A stretch of 64,000 bases of DNA. It comes from Bugulina stolonifera. Its lineage: Eukaryota > Bryozoa > Gymnolaemata > Cheilostomatida > Bugulidae. Both the position numbers and the translations under genes were made by a program. Under the pieces are notes generated by a model. The model saw only the letters and a list, made by a program, of their open reading frames with translations, was not told where the DNA came from and searched no databases. Position 1 is the first letter of the stretch; every line of letters begins with the position of its first letter. Below are positions 12,119 through 25,891 of the stretch, one piece after another. The DNA lies in the NCBI GenBank assembly GCA_935421135.1, contig OW285195.1:14646158-14710157 (forward strand). Reading direction: 5' to 3'.

Positions 12119-13325
12119 TAATAAAACTACTATAGCCCACAGTGACATTTTTCAATCTAATAAAGGCCTTGAAATACAAATGTAAATACAATTCTACATG
12201 TATATACCTTTCATATCTGCAGCAAAGCTTCCAAACCTGTTGTCAGAAAATTTGAATAATATTGTTAAAATTTTGATTTGTCTGCTCACACTTCTTTTAC
12301 TCACAAGGAGGAACAACTCCTACTTTTACAATGCATAACCTATGACTAATAACCACTTCGCTGATAATAGTATTAGTAATGGCAATTATGTTGCAGGGTG
12401 GAACAAAAATATTTTATCATGTGCAACTACAGTTCGAGTTGATTATCACACTAACCTATGAGCACAAATAATATATTTTTGGAATAACAATTTATACTGC
12501 AGACCGGATGTACAATGTATGTAGCTACCCACTATTTTGGTGGAACCCAGGCTAATATAACCTTGTAGGTATTGTGACTAAGGTGAACAGGTGCTCTTGC
12601 TCAGCTTACAATAAGAATAAGAATGGAGATAAGTGTGGCAGGAGGCCAGTATCATGTCTAATATCAAAGTGTATTGTTTAATTAATTGATTGACAGATAG
12701 AGAAGTGAGCAGCATTGTTATTGTTGGGCAGCAATTACAAAAGTATTATTAGTTGACCTGTTAGCTTTTGCTATTGATACTAGCCTACAGTCAACTCCTG
12801 AAAAACTATAAATGCCAAGTACCCATAAGGCATGCACATGTAAAGGCTGAAACAGATCAGACAATATTTTCGCTGCGCTGTTGCCAAGCATGGCCAGTGT
12901 GACAATTTCTGCCCACTGGATAACTTCTTCCTTTAGTCTGAGTGCTTGTCAATGCAGGAAATCATTTTTTATGTAGCTAGGATTCAATTTACCCCTTTGC
13001 TTGTGTTTACAATGCTAAAACTCATTTTAGAATTTATGTTGACAAATAGAAATGCAGCGTGGAGTCAGTAAAAAAAATTGCTGGCCAATCAGAAGTTAGA
13101 GTTGCCAACAGCGAAGTCAACAGTATTAAACATGATTGGTCCTCGGCAAACACCCAACTTTGTGACGCTCTGTCACTCTACCGTCATTTCATGGTGAATA
13201 GCAGCTACAAAAACACTGATCTGTTTTGACCGCAACTTGAAGTTGGTGTAAAGTTACTTGTACTATAGAGTTATCTTCTCCCTTGAGGCAGAACTTTGTG
13301 TTATGGAGCCCATCAGTCTCTTAAA

Positions 13326-13764
13326 AAGGGCTCTCAAGTTCTCGGATTTTCCCTGAGCAGTTCGGATTTTGAGTGCTTGCTCGGAGAGCTCGGGAGGTTT
13401 TCCATTTTTGGTTATCTGCTCGGATTTTGGGAGATTTTCTCACATTAGCTATATTCTGAATTGAAATGCTTTACAATCTCCAAATTAATCTTCAGCTTAT
13501 CTCATAGCTTGTGAGTTGCTTAGGAAAAAGCTACTACTTTACTTTCCAAAGGCAAGGACTAAATTACATGTATGCACTGGGATTATTAAGCTGTGAGAAA
13601 TTACTTATAAGGCTAACTCTGTAGAGCAATAGATATGTACATGTAGGTGACCAACAGCTTTATATTCTTGACCAATTGCTAACAGAGTAATACTGCTACA
13701 CTGCTTACACTGCAGTACATTTTACATTTGCTCGGATTTTTGACTGAGTAACTTGAGAGCCCTG
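13326..13764. mobile_element. hAT-like non-autonomous element (439 bp)
   Basis: The ends are inverted: agggctctcaagtt near 13327 and its exact reverse complement aacttgagagccct ending at 13763. Internal repeats of gctcggatttt lie near both ends. The flanks ctcttaaa (13318-13325) and gtcttaac (13765-13772) match at 6 of 8 positions, like an aged 8-bp target duplication, the size typical of hAT elements. There is no transposase reading frame. Terminal repeats beginning (c)agggctc are common among hAT MITEs. Confidence 0.65.
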
Positions 13765-16469
13765 GTCTTAACACAACCACTAGTTTGGTAAGCTTATCAC
13801 AACTGATATTGTGGCCTATTCCACCAGCACAGCAAATATGGTCACTTTTGCTTTTCAGTTGGTAGCTCCGCCTCCTTTAGGAGGTTGCTGGGAGTGACTC
13901 GCTATACTATGCTAGCATGGCAATGTGGCGCTGGGTACCAACTCTGGGGAAAAGATGACTCTATGACTTGCATAGGCATGTATTATATAAATTCAGGGAA
14001 ATGACTATTATTTATTACTTTACTTGAAAACCTGATTCTCATTGGTTTACATTTCCAGAGCACGAAGCTAAAATAGTAAACTGATGACAATGTTGCAGTA
14101 GCCAAATAATAACAAACAATCTGTTGAAGCCTATTTCTACGTTTAAAGAACAGTTATGGCGGAGCTGAGTAAAGTTGTGTTAAAGAGATTTCCAATTTAG
14201 AGCTAAAAAAGAAGGAAAAGTATCTGTAGGATTTGTGATAGGTAAAATGGATGTCAGGTCAACATCCAAGCAGTGTCATTTACAAAAACACGGTTTTTAC
14301 TTTTAACTGGAGGAGGTGTCTATTGTCTATCTCATTATACTTGAATTTTCCTATGATAGTAATAATCGAGCATCCAGCCACAATTGCTCCTGTGCCTCAT
14401 ATAAAAGTCCTTGAGGTCATACAAGCTAGCATGGCTTCAAGGCAACTCCTCTACCCCTGCCAAAGAAGGCCATGTCATCTGGGCCTTTTTCACAGGGAGT
14501 TGGCCAGCACTGGCACTTGGCAGTGCAAGCTGCAAGGGGCTGGTCACGCCGAGGAGTATAAGCCGGTGTGAGAGTGTAATAATAACCATAATAAGTATAT
14601 CACTGAGATGGCACACTATTGAAAGTGGTTTGACTGTAATTAAGCAATAATATTGATTCCTTAGCAGATGTACAACTAGGGCTTGATAACTCTTAACATT
14701 TAAAATAATCTGCCCAACTGGCCAATCAAACGCCTCTACAGACTCTTAATGTGATTGGATGAGTGAGCTGCCCAAAGCCACTATCATATAGATACCCAGA
14801 AGTCCCCAAGCTATTAGCTACATCAACTGCAGGTGCAGGAGGTGAATTCAAAGCTTCCAAATTCTAGAATTTTAGTAAAAGGTAAGTAACTAACTTATTT
14901 TATATTCTATTTACATGATGTATATGTATGTGTGTTGAATTAATAAATAACTGTATTATCTCTTCTTACTTTCTCGGCTCATTGTTTGCTCTCCCTCATT
15001 TCTGCTGCATCTATTAAAACTGTCCGCAATCTAGATTGGAGAATCTTTAGTTCAGTTGATGGAAAATAACATCAGAGTATAATATTATGTTAGTTCCCAC
15101 TCTCATACAGCTTTGAAACTTAATATTTGCAGTGAAGTTAAGTTTCAAGCTACCAGTTTGTTAATCTAATATGAAAATTTAAACTACCACCTTTTCCAAC
15201 TTGTATAGCCTCAGACTCTATTAAACACAGTCGTTAAGTGAGGGTGGTGAGACACTCTCCACTAACTAGATAGTGAGTGACATTGTGTTGATTGCTGCTG
15301 CAGGTGCCCGGAACAATTAGTGTCAAATACAAAACTTTTGTAAATACAACAAATTACCTTATTATTATGCTGTCAGATAACCCTCATACAAAATGTAGTA
15401 TTATATCACTTTGGAACATGTCTGACAAATAGTGTGGTATGTATTTGCTGATGGTATATAATTAATTAATATGCTGTACAATTAATCTAACTCCTATTAA
15501 CTCAATGTTTACATCATTTGATATGTCAATAATCTAACTATAGACCTACATATTAATAAAGCTGTCAGACATTTCTTAGAAAGACAGCATCATACCTTTC
15601 ACCATCTCAGCAATTTAAGAATATAATACAATATAAATGTGTATTATTTTTCTATTTTGGTTAGTCATTGAGCCTAAGGCTATACAAAGCTGTTTTAATT
15701 AGCAAATTTTAGTTTATTTTCAAGAGCATAACATAAACTCTCTCCCCTTGGGCTACTTCGATCTTCTGCAAGTTTGAAACTTGGACTAAATTTGAATTTC
15801 AAAATCTCACTCAAAGCTTAAATAAAGTACATTGTGAGGAAACGTAAAAATTGTGTAACAAAACAAACATTTAAAGCTAATAATAGCTTGCACTTTTTTG
15901 TATTGAAAAACAACAGTGATGTTGCTCAACTTGTTAGCAGCTGGCTATAAGGTTGTTTTAGTTAACCAGTTTATGTAAATATATGTGTTATGAGCATAAA
16001 TTCACACACAGGATAAGGTTGGTTAAACTTAGGAAAAACAGTCAAAATTAGACAATACCTTTTCTATTTATAACTCCACTGCTTCAGGTTTGTTACTTGT
16101 AAAAATAAATAGACCAAAAGTCAGCCTACAATCCTGAATTACAGAATTATGGTATAGTTTGGGGAGTCAGTCAGATCCCCTCAAATAAGTCCCGAATCAA
16201 ATATGGACGACACGGTTTTCTGAGCAAAACCTCTAAGAGTGGGGTGATAAATTGAGCCACACTTATGGATGATCATAAAAATAATAACACAGCATTTAAT
16301 GTACATGTGTATGGTAAAAATGTTATCCTTTGGTTTTCGGTAGATCTAACAGAATCACAGACGACTTGGTTCCGGGAAAAGAAGGGCAACCAAGTGATAT
16401 CTTCCTATTTTGTCAATATTTTTATGTTTTAGATAGCAGCAAAGAGAAGACAAAACTTAAGGTCGAGTC

Positions 16470-19400
16470 ATGTGGCCCAAGTTGAGATGCTCTTGTATAC
16501 TGATATTGTGTAGTCTTACCTACATAGCTACAGGTAAGTCTAACTCGGGATCTGCTGTCAATGAGTCATATATGTACATGATGCTGTCATTCTTATCGAA
16601 CTGTAAAAGTTTGGAAATCACTAATCAGCCACTAAGTCCTTTGATGAACATCAAACTACTAATAAACTTGCAAGATACAAAATCTGCTTTCTGGTTTTCT
16701 GGAATTCCGTTACAATGTTGGAACAAAAAACGCTTCATTATGATGGATATATTTTTTAGTTTTCATACAGTAATATAATGATGATAACAGCCCAACTAAT
16801 TTGAGAGGTGTATTGTACCTGCAGGCTTATTTTTCAGTCTATAGTAACAGAAGGCATATTTGTAAAGCACATAATAATGAGTAGAGTAATGATCAAAATC
16901 ATCCAATCAGAAGGCTTGTTGAATTAACAGATGGGAGATTAATTAAATAGATACAGCATTACAATAGATAAAGTGTGCCAGGTTGGCACACTTCCAGCAT
17001 AATTGCCTTTGTGTCCTAACTACATGTACATTATAAACGTACCTGGATAAGAACTAGTGCCGGGCTATTAGAGAATGGGGAGGGGGGCAATATACTGTAT
17101 CTGAGGTGTTTATGAAATCTCTAAGGCTAAATTGGTAAATTCTAAGGGTACGCTGCCTGCTGAAATTGGCTGATAAAGCTGTTTATTGAGTTAATCCGAT
17201 CCACAATCGATAAATTTGCGAGATTGTGTGACCCACAAGTAGCCTTATTTACTCGTATTAGTAAAGTTTTACGGATAAGTATCAAGTCAAAGGCTCAGTT
17301 TAACAATGTGCTCATTAGTGAGTCGCAACTCGTTTCAAGAGATACACAATTGAGCTAATGACTGTAAATCTGTCTGCTTTAGATTTCTTATCTCTAGTGT
17401 GTATTTGTTGTCTAGGGTAGTATTCCTAACTGACCTCTGCATAACCACTCTGTAGATACTATCAAAGATGAACTTAGTCAAGTCATCAGTTCAACTTTAG
17501 TTTGCTAAGTACTGCTGCAACTGTAATGATTGTGGTTCCACAGTGATCCCGCTGCCCTAGTGGTCGTAGTAATACTTTTTAAACAAAATAATTTCATACT
17601 GATTTAAGGAATTAAGCACTTCTCCTCTTGTAGGGTCAGAGTTGAAAACAGAGTCGAGGTGCTTTGGAGAGAGTATTGTGCCGTTACGCTGTTCCGCAGG
17701 TTCAATAATCAGAGTGTTTAATGTTACCTACGGGCTGTCGGAGGGTAACATCTGCAAGCATGAAGAAGGTGACTGTGTATTGACAGAACAAACTAGTTTC
17801 GGGTAAGCGATGAATGCGTCTGAAAAAACTTTTGGTGACTTACTGAATAGCTACATGTAGTTCATCTGTGTATGCCTACAGTGTTACAAACTTGGACTAG
17901 GCAAGGTTATTACTTATATTACAATAATTATGTTGGACTTGCCAGTTCTTGGGTAATGCAATCTCTAATTGAGAGAGTTGACTATTTTTCAATATATTGG
18001 ATGGGAAATTTGAGAAATTATATTGCCGTCAATGTAGCATCGTTCTACAATATAGACATTTATTTAAGTTGACAGTGTTGTTATTACATGTGCACATATC
18101 TGTACCCATACCCATACACGTACATGTACACATACATGTACACATGCATTTACAACCTGTTGTAGGTGCAACGGTAAAACCAGCTGTGATATTTCAATAA
18201 AAGAAAAGACGAAGTACTACAGCAAGCTTCCATCTTGTCAACTCCATGGCAACTACCTGCAAGTCGTATACGAGTGTGTTCAAGGTAAGTGAGGATATAA
18301 TATAATGTACATATATTATGTTACTGCTATGTAATCGGACATGGGTATACATTTAAGACAGATGCGTAAACAAGCAGGCAATTTGTTGAATTAAACTGCA
18401 TATTACTGTTTGCCCACGCCGTGTATAATAATATAGAGTTGAGGTGTGAAACATACGTTTGTATAAGCACTGAGCGTGTTTTCCAGAAGATCGTTGAATC
18501 CAATGGTGTGATCGTGAAACCTCGATTAAAGGCGCATGACACTATTACATGTATATGTGAATGTTTGTTATTGCAACTGTAATCGTTGCAAAGCACATCA
18601 ATAGCACCCATGTATCTTGTCTGGCTCACTATTTAAATGGAAGGACGGGAGGGGGTGGTCGTTAAAGCAAAGAATTACTTCAAGATGTTCCTTATTGTCT
18701 GTTATAGGAGGCGATTACCTGATTCCAAAAGAATGTAATTTTCTTAATTTATCTGGTTTGTTTTTCTCCAATAGGACATTAATACCGGTGGCTCATATAT
18801 TATATTCCTCGTCTTCCTGTCATGTCCCAATGCTAAATTCTGATTGGCTAAAGTCTGTCAGCAGGCCGTAGTTCGTGTGTAGGATAGGTGCCTCTTGAGA
18901 GGCAGCTGCAGAAATGCGTAGCATGTTATTTCTAAATATGCAGATATTAAGGCTAATTGTGGGGCCTATCATCTGCCACCCTTAACTGTACAAGGATTCC
19001 GTTGTTTACTACATGTAGCTATCAATGACACTGATAAAGTTATTGTTTTACAGTCATAAATGACATTAAACAGAGCAGATGAATATGATAATAGCTAATC
19101 TCCTATGAGAGTTGATAAATTAAACTGTAATTAAACTTTATAGTTTACTTATTAAAACCTGCATTGACTTCTCCCTGAAGTATCTGTGACATCAGTATAC
19201 ATGTATTATCAGCTAAATCTACAAGGGATCAAAGGCAACCCTGGCTTACTTAAAATTTATATATCACTAGGATAGAAATGTTTTTTGCTCAGAGATGCCT
19301 GAAGTCTCTTGTACCACTAATAAACAGACTCAAATCAGAAAAATCGTTTGAGATGTTTTCTGATAACTTTAGTCCTACATTGTTTCATCATTATCAATAT

Positions 19401-22400
19401 TGTACTATTCTATTTGCATATATGGCAAAGCATTTTATGTTTCTGCTATAACATAATTTTTATACGTATAGTAGTTCAGGATTATTTGCTAATTATATTA
19501 AAAACTGTAATATTTTGTTACATATTATCGTAATTGTTACATTAACGTTTTATTTTGTTCTTATTTTAGTTTCAGATATCCATGACCTGTGCAGCGCGAA
19601 CCGGTCAGGTCGAATGGCTACCAGTGGCTATGTGTCCACTCCTACCTTAGTTAGTGGTCACTACAATGCTGACCACAACTGTAGCTATGACATCATCGGC
19701 AGCAGCATCAGACTCCACCTGATCACTGTCAACCTTACAGACAGCAAGGACTGCCTGATGATACACAACTCCCTCAGGTTCGTGAGTCCACACGACATTT
19801 CTGCGCTATTCAATATGTATATACATGTAGATATACATGGGTGGATAACTTACAGCACATAATTGTACTTACATTTTCATGTTAACAGCTCCAAGACGTT
19901 CTGCGGTGGGAACGGCGTAGTAGAGAACCTAGAGATAGCCCATGTTCCTACAACTAGTGTAAAACTCAACTTCACCACAAACCAACATGGACACTCGGGC
20001 GCTGTGTGGATGTACTATGAAAGTAAGTCAACCAATAATCTAATCATATATAATTATCATGTATTACAAAGTTGGTCAAACACTACAGATTTATGACGTA
20101 ATGCTATTTTTTCAAACAATTTCCTGTTTTGGTCGTCTAAAGCACTTCTGTGTAGCGCTATGCCATACCATATAAATCTACGCACAAAATATAATATAAA
20201 AGACAAATCGCTACTTGAACTACAAATATTTTCAGTAATTGTAAACGTTTAACTGTCCAATCTTATTTTGACCTTGACTGCTTTAGAGTTGAAACCTTTA
20301 AATTTTCCCGATTCATTTGGCCAAACATTATTTCCATGTAAACAGTAATCATGTTATCGGCTGAATGTGAAGCCCATGCATACTCGTCAAGGGTTAATTA
20401 GCTATTTAGGGCTAAATAATAGAAACACGCTACATAAACCAACATAATATATATTTGGAATCAAATTGGCCTTCATTAATGGATAATAAAACTTATTTTT
20501 GGAAAGTAAATTATTGCAAAGTAATAATATAATGTGAAAACATACCAATAGCTGGTTTATAGGCACCCCACAGTTACATACTGCATGTTAGGGGTTGTAC
20601 TCACTACACAGTTACATACTGCATGTTAGGGGTTGTACTCACTACACAGTTACACACTGCATGTTAGGGGTTGCACACCACTACACAGTCACACACTGTG
20701 TGTTAGGGGTTGCACACACTACACAGTCACACACTGCATGTTAGGGGTTGTACTCACTATGCAGTTACACATCATACTCTGTGGGGGAATTTATTAATAA
20801 GCTCTCAGCTATCTACACCCAAAGAGCTGTCTACTTCACTAACAGTTTCAACCTTTCTCCTAATCAATAGAGATCAGTAATAAATTTCCTGAATAACCAT
20901 TAGGGTTCACATTTCATGTTCCGCTGCTAATAGGTAGATTACTGTAACATTGTTTTATTCATAATTTTTGCATGAATACTATGTTATATGGAGATACATA
21001 ATTCCCCTACCAGCTCTATATGCTCTATACACAGAGAGAGTGTTTTATAATCATGGTAAAAGAATTTTATTGATTTAGTGTCATGATAAAAAGTCAGTCG
21101 TAAGTTATCATGATAGCTCATTAATTATTAAATGACACACTCTACTCTGTGCCCAATTGTTCAGCTGCTACGGGTCGGGTTGAGTAACACCCAAACCTAG
21201 GTATTGGCCTCACAGGCTAATGTCATTTAAAAAGCTAGCATGGGGTATAATAGTCAACGGAGAGTGCATGCTTTGTTGACTTTAGCATATTTCCCAACAA
21301 TAGGATGCGTTGTCCTGAGAAAACACTTGAAATTGATTTGTTTACGCGGGAGTGGAGGGTAGTGCAGATTATGATATAACCAGTTAAAACATATAATATA
21401 ATGTCCTTCACCCTAAACAAGGTGGAACAAAAATAAAAATCGGTAGCCAAGTTTAATCTGTTCGTCAAAAGACATAGAATTGATTATTCTCAGTTAATAT
21501 TTTGTATTTCCAGTTAATTACTGTGTTAGCTGTATACTGGTAGACCTGTTGATCTAGTTTGGGTAACAGCCGTTATTATATATAGGCAGAGTAAAGGCAT
21601 ATGTATTACATCATTTGAACTATTACAGCATAATTTTAACGTAATAAAGATATTTTAAATCGATAATTAGCATAACATAAATTAATTTGTAAATATATTT
21701 AATATAATCGCCATACATCAAAGAAAGGTTACTATGTAGAGGCGTTTATTAATGAATTATACTCTATTGAATAGAGTAGAGTGTGCCTGTATCACCATCT
21801 GTTCCGGTACTTGATGTATAAAGGTGGCATTCGAATTTAGTATCTCGGTGTATCTAGCATATGCTGATATTTCGCTACGCTTAGCCTTAGTACCTACCGA
21901 TATATAAATGTATATTGCAGCGGGCTATTATACATTCCACCTGTTGAGATCAGTTTATTTGACCAGTTTTAAACCCGGATTCATTTCCATGCAACAAAGC
22001 TATAGTTTGAAAACTTGATGACATGATACTATTACCAACACTAGATATTGTACACCTGAGTGCAGTGCATAGTTATACATGTATAATGCAATGCAATGAT
22101 AATTGAGAACCAAGAGCAATTTATTGCTATTTATTAAAAGTGAAACAGACTAGAAGGTTTTAGTAAGCCCGTTGATCACGTACACTAAATAATACCATTG
22201 TATTCATACCGTAATACAATAATACCGTAGTACAGTAATACAGTAGTACAGTAATACAATAATACCGTAGTACAGCAACACAGCATTATTCAATCCTACA
22301 TAGTTGTATTCTAGGTTTTTTTTTCACATTTGAAATAACATTTGAACTCTTTAGGCTAAAATATAAAATACTTTTTTCAGTATAAATTCATATATGTAAA

Positions 22401-23866
22401 TTTGTGTCGACTTGTTAGCTACCACTAGACCACCGGAGCTACCACAAGATTGACAAAACTTAGCAGTATTCTAATAATACAGTTGGTTGTATTTGAGATG
22501 TTATACATGGTCATGATATTTCATTACAGTGATCCCTCTACCTCTTCCACCAAAGAGACAGACCGTTCCCCCAACAACAACTACCAGAAGGCAGAATATA
22601 GCCAGAAGAACTACCAAATCAATCACAACTCAAGTGAGGGTGGAGGAGGTGAACCCCTTTCAGTCATGGACACAGCGGGTAGAATCTTATGATAACATAG
22701 ATGGCGACACAGACATAACTATATACAACAACGTGTCTACACATCTACCCAACTCCACCATAGGTAACATACATAGTGCATGACACTCAGTATTTAGAGT
22801 ACAGATAGCGAGACAACTCCTAAATTACACTCACATTGATGCATTATACACTGTATATATAAAAGCTCGGCTACACCAGAGGTCTTTTGTTCTTCTTCCT
22901 TGAGTAAATTGGTGCGCCGTTTATTGGTCTCTTAACCCTTGGCGTCACGAAACGCTGTTGTAATTGGTTAATACCAGATATATTGACCCCAACTACATGT
23001 ATATAATTTATTAGAAATCAGCTTTGGTTACTAGTTGAATAATCCCCGGTGGACTGGTATTACACCTTGCGTATAGAGCCGTACCCACAAACAATGTAGT
23101 CGTCTTGTCGAAGATCACGGCTTCTTGTGGAGCCGAGCCTTAAATAGTAGTATAACACGCCTTCTTGTTGTATTATCATACGTATAATTTGACAACTTTC
23201 CAGTTGGTCATCATCAAAGAAAAACAACCTTTTAGCCACACAAACACTTTCAAATAAAGATAAACACTCCAGTGAACTATGCTCTGTTGGTATAATGAAT
23301 AACAAAAGCAGTGTGATGTCATCCTTATTCTTGTAATTACAGCCACAATTCTTGGACTGATATTTGGTCTATTTGGAGCCCTGATAGCTGGACTGTTTAT
23401 AATCTACTTCGTCAAAAGGTGAGTGGTCAATCACACAATGAGGCAGGTGCATCAAAAATTAAAATTGTGTTAATCGAATCGAAAACCATTAAAAACTAAA
23501 CAATTTTCTAGGCGCGTTCACCTAACCCATGGAAAAGACCTGCATACTATGTTTTCTGCACAACAAATCCTCTTGTCAATTTGTAAACATTTACTGTGGC
23601 GTAGAATGTAATTCAAGACTATCATTATTTGCACATTTAGGTATCGAGATCATAAAAGTAAGAAAGCTCGCAGACGACTTGGAAGCTCAGGAAATGAGCA
23701 CATCATGTGGCACAACATCACAAACGAATGTCTCTCGGAAATAATTCATAAGCATGACGTTGCTACGGAACAAGCGTACAGTAACAATGTCATGACTAAG
23801 GAGATTAATTCTAACAACCCATTGACAGTTCCCTACTGTAAGCAAGTAGAGCACAGCTTTTGTTGA
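16470..23866 (+). CDS. SUEL-lectin / CUB single-pass membrane protein
   Basis: Eight exons (16470-16533, 17634-17802, 18166-18284, 19576-19777, 19889-20022, 22530-22763, 23343-23418, 23641-23866) join in frame to 407 residues. Residues 1-22 are a signal peptide. Residues about 25-118 match the SUEL/latrophilin-type galactose-binding lectin pattern: LRCSAG, a TYG triplet, CNGKTSC, and a closing VVYEC. Residues about 120-228 fit a CUB domain with spaced cysteines. A Thr/Pro/Arg-rich stalk follows (about 230-307), then a Gly-rich membrane helix (about 308-330) and a 75-residue tail starting with basic residues. The tail has a Y-S-N-N motif, which fits the Grb2 SH2 consensus Y-x-N. The architecture suggests a carbohydrate-binding cell-surface receptor. 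An alternative acceptor at 19570 would add two residues. The ligand is unknown. Confidence 0.85.
20569..20770. repeat. 38-bp minisatellite, five units
   Basis: Five units of 38-39 bp begin at 20569, 20607, 20645, 20684 and 20722, followed by a partial unit. Each carries actgcatgttaggggttg or a close variant. The repeat lies in the 2.5-kb intron between the CUB exon and the stalk exon of the lectin-CUB gene. The ttagggg word recurs once per unit and is not telomeric. Confidence 0.93.
21029..21152. mobile_element. Short foldback-like element in the lectin-CUB gene intron
   Basis: Outer words acacagagagagtgt (about 21030) and acactctactctgtgc (about 21138) are near reverse complements. An inner pair, atcatggtaa/gtcatgata and ttatcatgat, also folds. 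The whole is about 125 bp and has no coding content. It may be a small MITE; I could not define target duplications. Confidence 0.4.
22210..22283. repeat. Degenerate (cagtaata/cagtagta) microsatellite
   Basis: A run of alternating gtaatacaata and gtagtacagtaatac words without a strict period, in the intron just before the stalk exon of the lectin-CUB gene. Confidence 0.7.
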
Positions 23867-25891
23867 CAACCAAGAGAGGATAACTTCAAGTCAGTGGTAA
23901 TCAGGAGAGAACAGGTCCATAGTGAGAATAACTACAGCGTACAGCCCAGACTCTGCCCCACAGAGGTGAGAAAAATCAAGGAAAAATAACTCCCAACTAG
24001 GATCTGGTAAAAACTACCAGTCACACATCAGTAAATTATTTATGTATAAGTCTAATAGCTAAGCTATCTCTAAACCTACAAATAGTATCAATCATGGAGA
24101 CTATGGTAATACCTGGTGTGTTCCACACTCATACTCAACAATATTTTATCCTTTTCCAGGCAGACATGTTTTTGTAGTTCAAAGCAGCAAGTTTTAGTAT
24201 CAATTCCAATCTGTACATAGGTATTTATACCATGATTGATATGTATAACATACACGTATTATATTTATTGTAATAGTACTGAAGTTCACATGAACTAGTG
24301 GTGTACTAGTGTTAATATGACAGTGAGTTAGTTTCACTTGCATGTATGGAGAACATCACAATTATTTAATATCTCTTGGATGTGAAAATGTGTGCTTTTT
24401 CAAGTATTATCATAGTGCAGAACAGAATATTTACTAGTAACTAGTGTATTTAGTATTACTTATTTATATAATATTAACTAAATTATGATGTAATATAATA
24501 TTTAATTGAACTATAATAGTGTATGCATGTTGCACATAATATAGCTTTCATTCTGCCAGCATAGAGGGGGTACTTGCTGTCAATAACTAATAATATATTT
24601 TTATATAAATATAATTTATTGTAATTTAATAATTATTATAACATTAATATAATTTATTTAGGTGGGCATAATTTTCTCAATGTACATGAAAATAATATTA
24701 CATAATATCCAGATACAGTCATAGTATAGCTACTGATTGTTATTATGAGTATAATAATAAAATATGAGAGATATTTCATATGGATTTTCTTCATACCACA
24801 GAGCTAAAGAATTCATAACTGGCATTCTTCAAGCAATAATATTCCCAGTGAACTATACTAACAACTTGAATAACTTGAAAAATAATATTAGTGAAGCAAT
24901 AATAATACAATTATGTAATAACATATTTATTATACTAGTCAGTAGGCAGATCTGACAGTTGTTCAGATTTAACATGATTCCAAAACTTGTAATATTCTAT
25001 GTACATAATTTTAGCTATCAATATAGCTTTCATTGGATAGCCACTGATTGTGTTGGGCTCATAGAGCTGATGGTATAATCATAATTTACTAGTTAAATAC
25101 CAGAAAAGCTATTGATAACTAGAAGTTGTCTTCTGTCAAGAGGAAGAGAGAGGACAACTTCTAATTATGATCAATAGGTTATTAGTGCCCATGCAAGTAG
25201 TCCATGAGCATTGAGCATTGAGTATAATATAATACATGTACATTGCATTTGATAATAGCATAGTTACAATTTTGAAGTTATTTTCTCTTATTTCTTGAGC
25301 AATCACAGGCTACGTGGACACCATGTGATCATGTATACATTCCCATCATAGTGTGGCATCTTTGGTATTCCTCAAAGATCTATAAAGAGGAGAAAACTCC
25401 TGTCAAAATGCTCCAGCATAACACAAGTATAATAATATTATTATTACTTCTGTTGAATACAGCCTTAGTAGAGATGGACAGAGAGGCATTCACTCCACAA
25501 ATACTATACTTTTTAAATAGGAACTATTATGCTATGACTTGCAGTCAACATAGACATAGAACATAGACTGGTATCAAAGTTGTTCACTAAAAGCCTTCTA
25601 ATATAATATAAAAGGACAGAATTGTCAAATAAGTTGGCTTACCTCAAACATGCTATTCGGGGCTTGCATGCACACAGGGAATGTCTTTCCAATCAAATTA
25701 GTAAAGCAAAAATGTATTCGAACAATGAGATACATTAGTTAAATATTTCAGATTCCCAATACAAATTCTTGTACTAAATTATTGCTAGATTTTTCTATTT
25801 TGTGAAAAGTACCTACTGTAGGATAAACATGATACTGTCAGAAATCAAGAGCGGCTTTGTTATTGTATTAATTCTCCCAACTAACCAATGT
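23867..25891. other. Convergent intergenic region, AT-rich
   Basis: About 2 kb between the stop of the lectin-CUB gene (+) and the stop of the next gene (-). It should hold both 3' UTRs. The stretch 24440-24960 is strongly AT-rich with many taataat words. I see no supported coding exon. Copies of the dispersed gaggacaacttc-type motif occur near 25150 and 25386. Confidence 0.55.

Larger units (their letters stand above)
10551..16469. other. Intergenic region with transposon relics
   Basis: The 5.9 kb between the receptor gene and the lectin-CUB gene shows no convincing coding exon on either strand. It holds the receptor 3' UTR, a half copy of the foldback element (12037-12118), a hAT-like element (13326-13764) and AT-rich unique sequence. 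The plus-frame reading at 14251-14571 has no recognisable domain and no partner exons, so I left it out. Confidence 0.6.

Noticed and set aside
14251..14571. A 106-residue plus-strand reading frame
   Set aside because: No domain, no splice partners and no conserved composition; likely chance.
20569..20770. ttagggg words as telomeric repeat
   Set aside because: The word occurs once per 38-bp unit of a minisatellite, not as a hexamer array.
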